A stretch of 64,000 nucleotides of DNA from Ilex aquifolium (taxonomy: Eukaryota > Streptophyta > Magnoliopsida > Aquifoliales > Aquifoliaceae). A model generated the notes under the pieces. The model searched no databases. It was not told the origin of the DNA and saw nothing but the letters and a program-made list of their open reading frames with translations. Location of the stretch: contig OX637401.1 of NCBI GenBank assembly GCA_951799425.1, positions 18,980,501-19,044,500 on the forward strand. The letters are read 5' to 3'. Both the position numbers and the translations under genes were made by a program. Numbering within the stretch: the stretch's first letter is position 1; each line of letters starts with the position of its first letter. Below, in pieces: positions 19,015 through 29,977 of the stretch.

Positions 19015-20955
19015 CCCACAATCCAACACTAGTGATAAGGTGGGACCTTTCTCATGGCCTATCTCGTTTTGGCTCCTTAGAAGACTAGTCAATGTCGATG
19101 TAAGTAGTTGGTGTATCCGGTCATTAAACAAACAAAGAAAAAGTATTCGGTCATACATGTTGTGAATTTTTTTTAATCACAAGAAAACCCCTCTGAGACT
19201 ATCTCTTTGAACTTAGGAAAAATAAATCCTCGATACCTTCAATCAGAGGCAAATCACATGTATCTATTATATTGATGAAATGCCAAAAAGGGAAATCAAA
19301 ATTAAGACATCTGAGTATATGGCGCAATATAAAGTTAACTCCACATGATTAACTTACACGATGCGGGTTTCGTGTTTCCACTTTAATAGGGCAATTGCAT
19401 GCCTATTTCTTTTTTTCAAGAAAAAATAATCAATGGGTGGTTGTGTTCCTCTTGATAAGTTATTCGTAAAACATACACCACCTAACATTTTTATGGAACC
19501 CTCTCCAACAGCTCTACTTGGGAATTCTAAATTAAATGGCCTACACCCATTAAGTAGTCTAGTAAGACTCCTCTCCAATTTTAAAATAATTTGAGGATCT
19601 TTCAATTATTTTTGAAGGGTGAAGATCTGTCAATGTCAATATACCTAATTTATTTTTGAATTTTAAAATTTCAAGTGTTTTTTGAAGGAGATAAAATTTG
19701 ATGACATAGAGCGACCTTTACCATTCAAAAAGAGTTAAAAGGATTCACCAATTATTTTAAATTTGGAGAGAAGTCAAATTCGATGTAAATATTTTCAAAT
19801 ATTAATTGGTGTCAAATCATTATTTAATCTATCTTAGATCATCGTTAATATTTCTAGAAATTGATGATTGTATCATGATTGATAAAACAATAAATAACCA
19901 AATAACAAAAAACAAAGAGAATAAAAAGGTAAATAATATTGTCTTCCATCTATGAAGCACGTATACTTCGTCAAGGTCGACGTACCCGTATCGGATATCG
20001 TATCTGGTATGATACTCGTCAGATACTCGATGATACGTATCGGATACGCATCATTCGTATCCGATAATTAATAAAATATATGGATACTTCGCGGATACTT
20101 CTAAACATGGAGCAAGATGTACAATTTTCAATTTTAAGCTATACCCTTTCTTTGGAGTTCACATACAATATAAAACATCAACAAAATTCCATCTAATTTT
20201 GAAGACACTTACACTATACTTTTAAAAATAAATACTTGTAAAACCAACTAGTTAAATGTGGTTATGATCCTTCAATTGGTCATGCTCATTTTATGAACAT
20301 ATCATAATGAGACGATATTACATCATTTTCATGGTAAAAATTTCTAATTTTACTTACTAATGTTAAAGAATTATTGAAAAATTGTAATTTCTAAATTGTT
20401 AAATAATAAAATATAAAATATATTTTATTATAGACGTATCCTGGCCGTACCCGTACCCGTATCCTTTTTTTTTTTTTTTAGTTTTATCGTATCGCTATAT
20501 TCGTATCATATCGTACCCGTGTCACGTATCCATATCCGTGCTTCCTAGTGTTCCATACAGGGATAGAGCTAAGCCGTGGCTTGGGCCCATGGCCCCCTTG
20601 TAATTTCTATAACCTGAGGTCCATAAGGTGGTTGCTGAAGTGTTTTATATGTCAAAGAGACTTGGTCCCTCTTTTGATAACTTACCTATTGGTACAAGAG
20701 AAGATATGTGGACCAATTAACCATGAGACAATAATAAACTATTTTTCTTTCCTAATTAGATCAATAAAAGTTGTTCTTTTCCTACTGTCTCCATAAAAAA
20801 TCTCTTTGGTAAATGGAAAGGGAACAAAAAAAAAAAAAATAACACTTTCTAATTTCTTTGAGTTTCCATTCTTCTCTAACAAAAGAACTCGTTGCCCCTA
20901 TAACTCCAAAGTACATTCTTGAGTCTTTCATCAAGCATTGATCGGACAAAAATAG
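19015..20955. repeat. Duplicated noncoding segment, copy 1 (interrupted by a MITE)
   Basis: It begins directly at the end of LTR B with CCCACAATCC and CTAGTGATAAGGTGGGACC. About 780 bp match 22245-23040, and 20557-20955 continues like 23075-23181 and 33876-34146. The hAT-type MITE at 19950-20548 is absent from copy 2. The frame at 19605-19354 (minus) is shared with copy 2 but shows no sign of protein-level constraint. Confidence 0.8.
19950..20548. mobile_element. hAT-type MITE (599 bp) with empty site known in copy 2
   Basis: Termini are CTATGAAGCACG and, inverted, CTAGGAAGCACG (11 of 12 match). The 8-bp flanks TCTTCCAT (19942-19949) and TGTTCCAT (20549-20556) match at 7 of 8. Copy 2 near 23068-23085 reads CTTTCCATACAGGGACAGAG with no insert, which shows the original site. 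Inside, CGTACCCGTATC-like strings recur near both ends. There is no transposase. Confidence 0.75.
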
Positions 20956-22244
20956 ACGATTGTGAGGAGCACCAGAGAAGAAACGATCGTGAGGAGCATA
21001 GGAGAAGAGACGATCGCCGGCGAAGACTTCGGTCTTTGTTGGATGGACAAAGGCAATGGAGAGAGAGAGAGAGAGAGAGAGAATGAAATGGGTTTAAATA
21101 CTTCCACATACAAATACCGTTTTTGTTACTAACAAAGCTCGAAGCCTGGATCTCATTAACTCTTCCCCCAGCCCCACGCGCTTGTTTCTGTATCCCTTGT
21201 TTCTTGGAACATCTTTTTTCTATTTCTTGTTTTTGGGCATTATCTTCAAAACAACTTGCCTTTTATAAAACAAAAACACAAATCCAATTGCGTTTTTATT
21301 TTCGTTTTTTGCAAAAAATTAAAACAAAAAAATGCGAAATAAAAAACACTTACCAAACGCACCCTAATATTTCTATTTTTTGTACCAAAATTGATATTTT
21401 GCTTAAACACTTATTTCAAAAAACAGAGAGATACTAAAAGTGTCTGCTTACTTTTCAAATATAGAGATGCACAAGCAAGAACTTCTTTCAAATTTTGGTG
21501 GACTAGTTCCAAATCAAGTTTCGTGTAGTGACTTTTTTTCATTGACTGACTTTCAATATTCATGTCACGACAGGTCTTGGCCTGTCATGGTGGCACCAAA
21601 CGAGGTTGATATGTTGATGCTCGCAATCCACATATAGAAGCGATAAGAGTGGGGACCTTTTTGTTTCTTCCAGCTTCCCTCTTGTTTTAATTTTGTCTAG
21701 GCTTGTTATATATAGTTGTTTTTATAACAAAACTCCTATTTTGTTTAAAATATAGTGAGAAAAAAAGATAAAAAAGTATTCGTTTACATTTCAAACATGA
21801 ATCCGCTTCCAATTTTTGGTGCACTATCTGCACTCATGGAAAAGAAACAACCCAATATGTACATCGACTTGTAAATAAAAATCTATAATAGTATTTTTAA
21901 TGATTTCTTTATAACCGAAAATCTTGATTTTTTAATCACGTAATTTTTAAAACATAAAATTTTTAAATACATATAATCCATCACAAATTACGTATATAGA
22001 TTACACACAAACTTTATACTCCTATACCACCTCTAATCAGTAGGTACTTCTTTTTGTTAAACCATGCATGTTAGTTGGAAATATTTCTTTTTGTTAAACC
22101 ACCACATCCAATCACTAACATATAAGATTAGTGGAATTTATTATACCTATTTGTTATCTTTTAATTGGATAGTGACACCATGGGACGGTGATGACATGGT
22201 GTCATCGTTGCAATGAATATTTTCTCTAAAAGAAGGTTGATGCC
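20956..22244. other. AT-rich stretch without recognisable gene
   Basis: The only clear features are a (GA)n tract (21059-21082) and many short frames in low-complexity AT-rich sequence. Confidence 0.6.
21059..21082. repeat. (GA)n microsatellite
   Basis: Twelve GA units. Confidence 0.95.
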
Positions 22245-23181
22245 CACAATCCACACACTAGTGATAAGGTGGGACCTTTCTCATGGCATCTCTCGTTTTG
22301 GCTCCTTAGAAGACTAATCAATGTCGATGTAAGTAGTTGGTGTATCCGGTCATTAAACAAACAAAAAAAAACAGTATTCGGTCATACATGATGTGAATTT
22401 TTTTTAATCACAAGAAAAACATCTGAGACCTTCTCTTTGAACTTAGGAAAAAAAAACCTCGATACCTTCTATCAGAAGCAAATCACATGTATCTATTATA
22501 CTGATGAAATGCCAAGAAGAGAAATAAAAATTAAGACATCTAAGTATATGGCGTAATATAAAGTTAACTCCACACAGTTAGCTTACCCAGTGCAGGTTTC
22601 GTGTTTCCACTTTAATAGTGCAATTACATACCTATTTCTTTTTTTCAAGAAAAAATTATCAATGGATGGTTTTGTCCCTCTTGATAAGTTATTCGCAATA
22701 CATACACCACCTACCACTTTTACGGAACCCTCTCCAACAACTATACTTGGGAATTCTAAATTAAATGGCCTACACCCATTAAGTAGCCCAATAAGACTCC
22801 TTTCCAATTTTAAAATAATTTGAGGATCTTTCAATTATTTTTGAAGGGTGAAGATCTTTTAATGTCAACATACCTAATTTATTTTTGAATTTTAAAATTT
22901 CAAGTGTTTTGTAAAGGAAATAAAATTTGATGATATAGAACGACCTTCACCATTCAAAAATAATCGAAAGGATTCTCCAATTATTTTAAATTTGGAGAGA
23001 AATCAAATACGATGTAAAAATGTTCAAATATTAATTAAATGAAACAAATGAAAATAAAATAATACTGCTTTCCATACAGGGACAGAGCCCATGGCCCCCT
23101 GTAATTTCTATAACATGGGGTCCATAAGATGGTTGCTAAAGTGTTTTAAATGTCAGAGAGACTTGGCCCTTCCTTTGATAA
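22245..23181. repeat. Duplicated noncoding segment, copy 2 (left part)
   Basis: It is closely similar to 19015-19790 and 20557-20690. It is interrupted at GATAA by element C and resumes at 33876. Confidence 0.85.
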
Positions 23182-23980
23182 TGATGAGTCCGAATTTGAC
23201 TGGGCCAAGCCCGATTTGAATAAACCAAGAGAACCCAAAGGAAGCCCAATCGGAGCTGGGTCAACCCAAAAGAGGAAGTCCTAGGCACCAAGAAGGGACC
23301 AGCACTCAAATGAACCAAGAGGACAGCACCCAGCACAAGGGGGCGCCACCCAAAGCCCTTAAGAGGGCGCCGCCCATAGGCCTCCCAAGGGGCGCCACCT
23401 ATGGGCTGGCTCCCCAGTTCTCCTTTGTCCTCCGCTTTCTTCTCCTTAGCCTTCCAAAGTATCATTAGAGTTATTCCAACTCGAAGCCCAGGTTTAGGAT
23501 CAAGCCCAATTCAACTCAAGATCATCCTCCGGCGAAATAGGAGCACGAGGAAAACAATATCGGGATACGAAGATCTAATCCTACTAAAGTTGTACTTACC
23601 AAAATAGTAGAAACCCTCTCCCTCACGTCATCGCCTCACCGCCTTACCCTAACTATATAATGTATGCCCTCTCAACAATAAGGGCACGCTTCCAATAGCT
23701 CACATATCTCCCTACGCATATTACTCTCTCTCTTCCCCAAGCACTGTAATACTCCCGGAGCAACTCTCCTGGCTACATTGGTCATCAATAAAACACCTCC
23801 AGCCACCGCTGCCGTTCCTGAGAGTGGAGTAGGTCAACCAGACCGAACCACTATAAATTTTTGTGTTTACAGTTACTCATTGCATTGCATTGCCTTTAAT
23901 TATCTGTTTATTGTTCATTAATTACACCCTTACATATACTCGACTGTTGATTTTGCGCGATACCAATTTGTGCATCATCA
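23182..23980 (+). mobile_element. 5' LTR of element C (799 bp)
   Basis: A TATATAA box lies at 23654-23660 and AATAAA at 23787-23792. U3 contains three GGGCGCC(A/G)CC(C/T)A motifs (about 23341, 23366 and 23391) that recur elsewhere in the element. It ends at GCATCATCA before the primer site. Confidence 0.92.
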
Positions 23981-23983
23981 GTT

Positions 23984-24002
23984 TGGCACCGTTTATGAGA
24001 AA
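23984..24002 (+). other. Primer binding site (element C)
   Basis: TGGCACCGTTTATGAGAAA begins 3 bp after the LTR. It resembles the TGGCGCCGTCTGTGGGAA site of Tat-type elements. I do not assign the tRNA. Confidence 0.6.
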
Positions 24003-24052
24003 CGACTAGTTTTCTACTCTCTTTTCAATTCATAGCAATCACAACCAGGTCG

Positions 24053-25352
24053 ATGAGTCAACAACCGGGAGACAACAACCCTGCCCCCTGGGAGGAGGTA
24101 CCGCCTCCCCTCGCACCCTCGGAACCGTATGGTACGGCGACCCCTGTCGTCGGACAACAACAGCTCTTACAAACTATGCAACTGCTGGTAAAACAAAACT
24201 AGCAAATCATTCAGTTAATGCTCACCCAAAGCGGCGTCGCCCCTCACCCCGTGGGAGAAGTCCAACTCCCTGCAATAGGAAAGCCATTGCCTGTCCCGTC
24301 TGGGCGTCAGACAGGCCCTCACCATGGGGACCCTCGCCAGAATGCCCCAGGACCACGTCAGGCAGCCCCTCACCTAGTAGTCCATCCTCAACATGCAGGA
24401 AGCTCACGTGTTCCCCCTTTGCATGTGCCTGCACAGGAGGATGAAGTAGAAAGTCAATACGGAGACCACGAAAGCCAATATCATCACCCGACCGAAGATG
24501 TCTCCAACCAGTGGGACGAGAAGATTAGAGAGGTGCAAAACCAACTCGGTGATGCCCTCAATGCCACCAAGGCACAGGCGCCTGAAGCCGTGGACTACTT
24601 GGTAAGATGTACCGATACGCCTTTTATTGTTGATATTGTCAATTATCTTTTGCCCTCGAAGTTCAAGATGCCCACCATCGAGATCTTCGACGGCACCAAA
24701 CACTCCCTCGACCACCTTGACACATATAAGTCCCTCATGCAACTCCACAACGTGCCTGAGGAGATCATGTGTAGAGCTTTCCCTACCACCTTGAAGGGGT
24801 CTGCTCGCCAGTGGTTCTCCAAGATAAAGCCCTCCTCCATCCGCTCTTTCGCAGAGCTTAGCAGGGCCTTCATCTCCCACTTCATTGAAGGGCGTCGACA
24901 TCAGAAACCAGTAACCCATCTGCTCACTATCAAGCAGGACAGGGATGAAAAGCCTCAGAGGCTACCTTGCCCGCTTCAACGAGGAGGTTCTCCAGGTTGA
25001 GGAGCTAGATGATAAGGTGGCCTTAGCCGCTTTTATCGCTAGACTCCGCTCCTCCAGTTTCATGTTCTCCGTACTCAAGAAGCTGCCCTCCAGCATGCCC
25101 GAGCTGTTGTCCAGGGCACAGAAATACAAGAATGCTGAGAACGTCACCAAGGGCCATCGGGGTGAGTCCTCCCGAGGAGGCGAGAAGAGGAAAGAAACCC
25201 ATGAAGATAGAAGGGAGACTAAGAACAAGAGGAAGAAAGCCAATAGAATTTTTTGTGAAGGACATTCTCGTTCCACTGCCTCCGAGAGACCGATAACCCT
25301 TCACACCACTCAACGCCTTGGTGGAGAACATCCTGTTCCAGATACAAGATGA
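24053..25352 (+). pseudogene. gag (element C)
   Basis: I place the start at ATG 24053 (MSQQPGDNNP), in frame with the main gag frame. One TAG near 24200 interrupts a Gln-rich N-terminus. The retrotransposon gag domain follows (KMPTIEIFDGTKHSLDHL, then GSARQWFSKI and FIEGRRHQKPVTHLL). Near 24945-25000 a frameshift moves the reading to SLRGYLARFNEEV and AAFIARLRSSSF. A basic tail (RGGEKRKETHEDRRE) ends at 25352. The protein would build particles and bind RNA. Confidence 0.88.
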
Positions 25353-25683
25353 CCCCGCCATCCATTGGCCCGAAAAGATGAAGTCCGACCCCAAGCGCCG
25401 GAACCCCAGCTAGTACTGTCGCTTCCACCGCGACCACGACCATGACACAGATGACTGCTTCCAGTTGAAGAAGCAGATTGAGGAGCTTATTCAGCGAGGC
25501 CAGCTAAGGCAGTATGTTGTTGGTCGAGGACCAGCTCCACCACATGAAGAACGCGAGCACCAACAACCTCTCGGTGAGATTCAGACCATCGTAGGAGGGT
25601 TAGGAGGAGGAGGTGACTCCAACTCCATCAGGAAGGCGCACACCCGGAAAGCCAGATAGGCAGGGTCACATGACTCTCGCCCA
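25353..25683 (+). pseudogene. gag-pol linker with His/Cys motif (element C)
   Basis: After a TAG near 25411 the reading is YCRFHRDHDHDTDDCFQL, the C-x2-H-x9-C region typical of the end of Tat-lineage gag, then KKQIEELIQRGQLRQYV. A Gly-rich linker and a stop near 25658 lead to protease. Confidence 0.75.
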
Positions 25684-26403
25684 ATGAAGACACCCCGACA
25701 CGGGGAGGAGGAGGTCATCACCTTCTCAGACAGGGACCTTGAGGGGATCAAGGTCCCACATGATGATCCTCTGGTCTTGACCTTGATGGTGGCCAACTAC
25801 CAGGTCAGGAGGATCCTGGTCGACAGCGGAAGCTCAGCCGACATCCTGTTTGCAACAGCTTACGATAGTCTTCACCTCGGCAGAGAGAGACTACAGCAAG
25901 TTAGGACTCCTTTGGTTGGCCTCTCAGGAGAGAGAGTCCATCCCCTGGGATCTATCACCCTCCCTGTCACGGTAGGGAATGCACCGAGGAGCTCTACTAT
26001 CATAGTAAACTTTCTTGTACTTGATTGTCCTTCTACTTACAACATAATACTTGTATGTTCTGCCCTCAATGCCCTAAGGGCAGTACCGTCAACCTATCAC
26101 CTTCTCTTCCGCTTCCCGACCTCTAACGGGATTGGGGAAATCATAGGAGATAAAGTCTCAACTAGGGAGTGCTATGTGGCCTCTATGAGGGCCAGGAAAC
26201 CACACGAGACTCTCCAAGTTGAAGTCCTCGATTCGAGAGACGACTGTACCTTGGAGAGGAGTGAACCAGCGGAGGTGCTCCGCCCAATAATGCAAGATGA
26301 CAGCCTTCCGGAAAGGAAGGTCTGCCTAGGCTCCTCACTCTCCCACGAGCAGGCATCTTCCTTGGTAAACTTCCTCAGGCGGAACACAGACGTCTTCGCC
26401 TAG
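25684..26403 (+). pseudogene. Aspartic protease (element C)
   Basis: The 239-codon frame has the active site ILVDSGSSADILF (D-S-G), the flap region VRTPLVGLSGERV, and FLVLDCPSTYNIIL. Here the family usually has a G-R-P string, and this copy reads VCSALNALRA. The protease would cut the Gag-Pol polyprotein. It ends at TAG 26401-26403 inside the N-terminal RT region. Confidence 0.88.
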
Positions 26404-27114
26404 TCCCAGGAAGATTTGGAGGGCATTGACCCCGAAGTAGCCTCCCACCAACTCAATGTTGATCCAACATAAAAGCCCGTTCGCCAGAAGTTGAGGAGTG
26501 TAAGTATTGAAAGGGGGCAAGCCATAGAGGAGGAGGTAGACAAACTGCTGACGAATGGATCAATGATGGAGGTAGCCTACCCCGATTGGCTATCCAACGT
26601 GGTGATGGTAACAAAAACCAATGGGAAGTGACGCTTCTACGTGGACTTCACGGAGCTCAACAAAGCCTGTCCCAAGGACAGCTATCCTCTCCCACACATC
26701 GAGCTCCTGAGTTTTCTGAACGCCTACTCTGGGTACAATCAAATCAGTATGTTCCCTTCAGACCAGGAGAAAACCTCATTCATCACCCCAAGAGGTACTT
26801 ACTGTTACAGGGTAATGCCTTTCGAGCACAAGAACGTCGGAGCCACATATCAGCGCATCGTCAATAAGATGTTCGAGGCCCAAATTAGAAAGACGATTGA
26901 GGTCTATGTAGACGACATGTTGGTGAAAAGTGCAGCAGCAGATGATCATGTAACACACCTGCAGGAGACCTTTGATGTGTTGAGAGCCTACAAGATGAAG
27001 TTGAACCCAGAAAAATGCGCCTTCGGCATCAGCTCACGGAAATTCTTAGGCTTCATGGTCCATAAAAGGGGTATTGAAGCCAACCCAGACAAAATAAAGT
27101 CGTCTTGGAGATGA
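26404..27114 (+). pseudogene. Reverse transcriptase, catalytically damaged (element C)
   Basis: RT motifs run from VRQKLRSVSIERG through WLSNVVMVTKTNGK to FTELNKACPKDSYPLP and YVDDML (26905-26916). Two defects stand out. Motif A reads FLNAYSGYNQ with Asn (AAC, 26719-26721) where the catalytic Asp belongs. About a dozen residues normally present before it are missing without a frameshift. Stops occur near 26470 and 26630 and at 27112-27114. PFEHKN replaces the usual PFGLKN. Confidence 0.88.
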
Positions 27115-27830
27115 GGTCCCCTGCTTCCACAAAGGTGGTTCAGCGCCCTCAACAGGTTTGTCTTTAAGTCTGCAGATAAGTGCCTACCCTTTTTTAAAAT
27201 CCTCTGCAGGTCTTTCCAGTGGAGCCCAGACGCAGAGGAGCCCTTCCAGAAGCTCAAGGCCTATCTTACCAAATCGCCACTTCTCTCCCATACTGTACCA
27301 GAAGAGACTCTCTACCTTTATCTCTCCTCCTCACCCTCCGTCGTAAGCTCTGTCCTCATCAGAAAGGATGGAGGCGTCCAGAAGCCCGTATATTATGTAA
27401 GCAAAGCTTATAGAAGAGCAGAGGTGAGGTACTCAGAGCTTGAAAAATTGGCTCTCACCCTTGTCACTACAGCCAGACGCCTGCGACACTACTTTTAGAG
27501 CCATACCATTGTGGTTGTCACAGACCAACCACTCAAAAGAATTTTGGGAAAGCCTGATGTCTCTGGCAGACTACTCAAGTGGGATGTGGAGTTGAGCGAA
27601 TTCGATGTGCAGTACCAGCCGAGGGCTGCCATCAAAGCACAGGCACTTGCAAACTTCATCGCCGAGTCTACCCCACCGCAGGAGTTTAAGGATAAAGCAT
27701 CAGGCACCCCTGCGCCCACATGTTCAGTACACACTGATTCCACCCACCAGGAGGCCAATCCAGGCGCTGCCCAGGGAGAACCCCACAACCCGGAGAGGGA
27801 ACGAGGAGTAGCCTCGCAGAATGGGCAGCC
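27115..27830 (+). pseudogene. First RNase H (Ty3-type) and spacer (element C)
   Basis: This reads LTKSPLLSHTVPEETLYLYL, SVLIRKDGGVQKPVYYVSKA, EVRYSELEKLALTLV, a TAG near 27497, then VVVTDQPLKRILGKPDVSGR and LLKWDVELSEFDVQYQPR. This is the RT-linked RNase H of gypsy Pol. The spacer after IAESTPPQEFK runs into a stretch with four GGCGCCGCCCA-type motifs (27830-27910). Confidence 0.82.
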
Positions 27831-27989
27831 CTAGGCGCCGCCCACTTGGCCTCAGGCGCCACCCACTTTGGCAAGGGCACCGCCCACCTGGGTTGGGGTG
27901 CCGCCCAGCCTACCTAGGGAGTTGCCATCGCTACCCGTACCACATTCCACCCACTCTTATCTCCAAGTGTTGCCTCCATCACCTGCTAC

Positions 27990-28350
27990 ACCATTCTGGA
28001 AGCTCTACGTAGATGAGTCCTCCACCAATGAAGACGGCGGAGCTGGACTAGTGTTGATCAGTCCCCATGGCACTCCATTGAAGTACGTCGTCTCCCTTCA
28101 CTTCGCCACAACAAATAATCAGGCTGAGTATGAGGCCCTTATATCAGGCTTGAAACTGGCATTGGAGATGGAGGCCCTCAACCTGACAACCCACAGTGAT
28201 TCGCAGCTCATAGTCAACCAGGTGAGGAGGGCTCTTTGAAGCAAAGGAGGAAAGGATGCAGGAGTACCTCTTGGTGGTCCAAGCCCTACTCACGAAGTTT
28301 GTCTGCTTCGAGATACACTATGTGCCTCGAGAAGAAAACGCTATGGCGGA
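27990..28350 (+). pseudogene. Second, archaeal-type RNase H (element C)
   Basis: WKLYVDESSTNEDGGAGLVL, then FATTNNQAEYEALISGLKLA, then THSDSQLIVNQV give the D-E-D residues of an aRNH domain, the extra domain that marks the Tat lineage. A TGA at about 28237 interrupts it. The following frame resumes with RMQEYLLVVQALL and HYVPREENAMADALTKFAS, the end of the domain. Confidence 0.85.
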
Positions 28351-29711
28351 CGCCCTCACCAAGTTTGCCTCTGCCAACATACTCATGGGCCCAGCGTTGA
28401 CAGGTCATCAATTCGAGCCTAGTAACACCAAGCCAGAGGAGGACAAGGTCCACTACGCATCCTCGGAGTCTAACTGGATGACTCCTATTCGAGCTTACTT
28501 AGAGAAGGACTCTCTCCCAGATAGCCCAGTGGAAGCCAGAAGGTTGAGGATGAGAGCGTCCAGGTATGTCATATTACAGAACACCCTATATAAGAAAAGT
28601 CATTCTCTCTCACTACTTCGTTGTCTCACCCCCGAAGAAGCCGACTACGCCATGAGAGAAATTCATGAGGGGATATGTGGAAATCATTCGGGAGGACGCG
28701 CATTGGCCCATAAAGCAGTTAGACAGGGATACTATTGGCCCACCATAATCCGAGACACTCAAGACTTTGTCAAGAGATGTGACAAGTGCCAGTGCTTTGC
28801 GATTGTGCCCAGATAGCCACCGAAAGAGCTCACCACCATCCAGAGCCCATAGCCCTTCTCCATGTGGGGGATCGACATCCTAGGTCCCCTCCCTGTAAGT
28901 CGAGGCTAGTGCAAGTTTGTAGTCATAGTCATCGACTACTTCACTAAGTGGGCAGAAACCGAAGCCTTAGCCAGAATCACAGACTAGAAGATAAAAGACT
29001 TCATATGGAAGAGTCTAGTCTGCCGCTTTCGGATACCACACGCCATTGTAAGTGACAACGCCAAATAGTTTGACAACAAACTCCTCAACGGTTTCTGTGC
29101 AGACCTCCAGATCAAGCAGCCCCACTCCAGCCCCGCCCATCCACAAGCGAACGGGCAAGCAGAGGTCACTGTCAGGACCATACTCCGCGACCTGAAAGCC
29201 GGATTGGAGACTACAAAAGGGAAGTGGGTAGACGAACTTTCCAGGGGTACTATGGGCGTATCGAACGACAGCAAGAAGTCCTACGGGTGAGACCCCTTTC
29301 TCTCTAGCCTATGGGACAGAGGCAGTGATACCCGTTGAAATCGGGGTACACTCCCTCAGGGTCCAACATCATGATCCTTTACATAATGAAGAAAGCCTCC
29401 GCATTAACCTCGACTTGGTAGGGGAGGGGCGGGAAATAGCCATGCTCAGGAATGCAGAGTACAAGCATCGCATGACCAAGTACTACAACTCGAGGGTGAA
29501 ACCTCGTTTCTTCTTACCTGGGGACTTAGTCCTCAAAAAGGTCATCTTGTCTACCAAAGACTCTCGGGAAGGAAAGTTGGGACCCGACTAGTAAGGTCCC
29601 TACACTGTCACAGAGGTAGTAAGGCCGGGAACCTACAGAATCCAAAACTTCGAAGGAAAGATCCTGACCCATCCATGGAATGCAGAACACTTAAAGAAAT
29701 ACTACCAGTAG
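28351..29711 (+). pseudogene. Integrase (element C)
   Basis: The zinc-binding part reads HEGICGNHSGGRAL and CDKCQCF (up to 28816). The core follows with several stops: WGIDILGPLPVSRG, IVSDNAK and ANGQAEVTVRT supply D-D-E. The C-terminal part (29300-29591) reads IPVEIGVHSLRVQ and RVKPRFFLPGDLVLKKV. The end near 29690-29711 reads WNAEHLKKYYQ. At least six stops or frameshifts are visible. Confidence 0.85.
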
Positions 29712-29977
29712 TTGGGGGCAGTGAGTTATGAGTTGATGGCCACTACTTAGACTATTTACCTTTTAGTCAATTTGTTATTTTTTGCTTTCTTCAAATATTT
29801 ACTTGGAATTATGAAATAAAATTTCAAGATATTTTCTCAAAAAGTTGTGTATCATTTAAGTCCATGAAGTTTTTACAAAAGGATAGACATAGTCTGTCGA
29901 CAAAACAAAAAAGTACAAAGGTATCACTCCTAATGACCCTCACTGGCATCACTCCTAGTGACTCTCATTACTCCCGT
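29712..29977 (+). other. Start of the 3' region of element C
   Basis: No gene on either strand. It probably holds the 3' end of the antisense gene's transcript. Confidence 0.5.

Noticed and set aside
19354-22834. Paired 83-codon minus-strand frames (19605-19354 and 22834-22583) that look like conserved small genes
   Set aside because: The frames lie in duplicated DNA. About 17 of 83 residues differ, and most nucleotide differences change the amino acid, as expected without protein constraint. No family is recognised.
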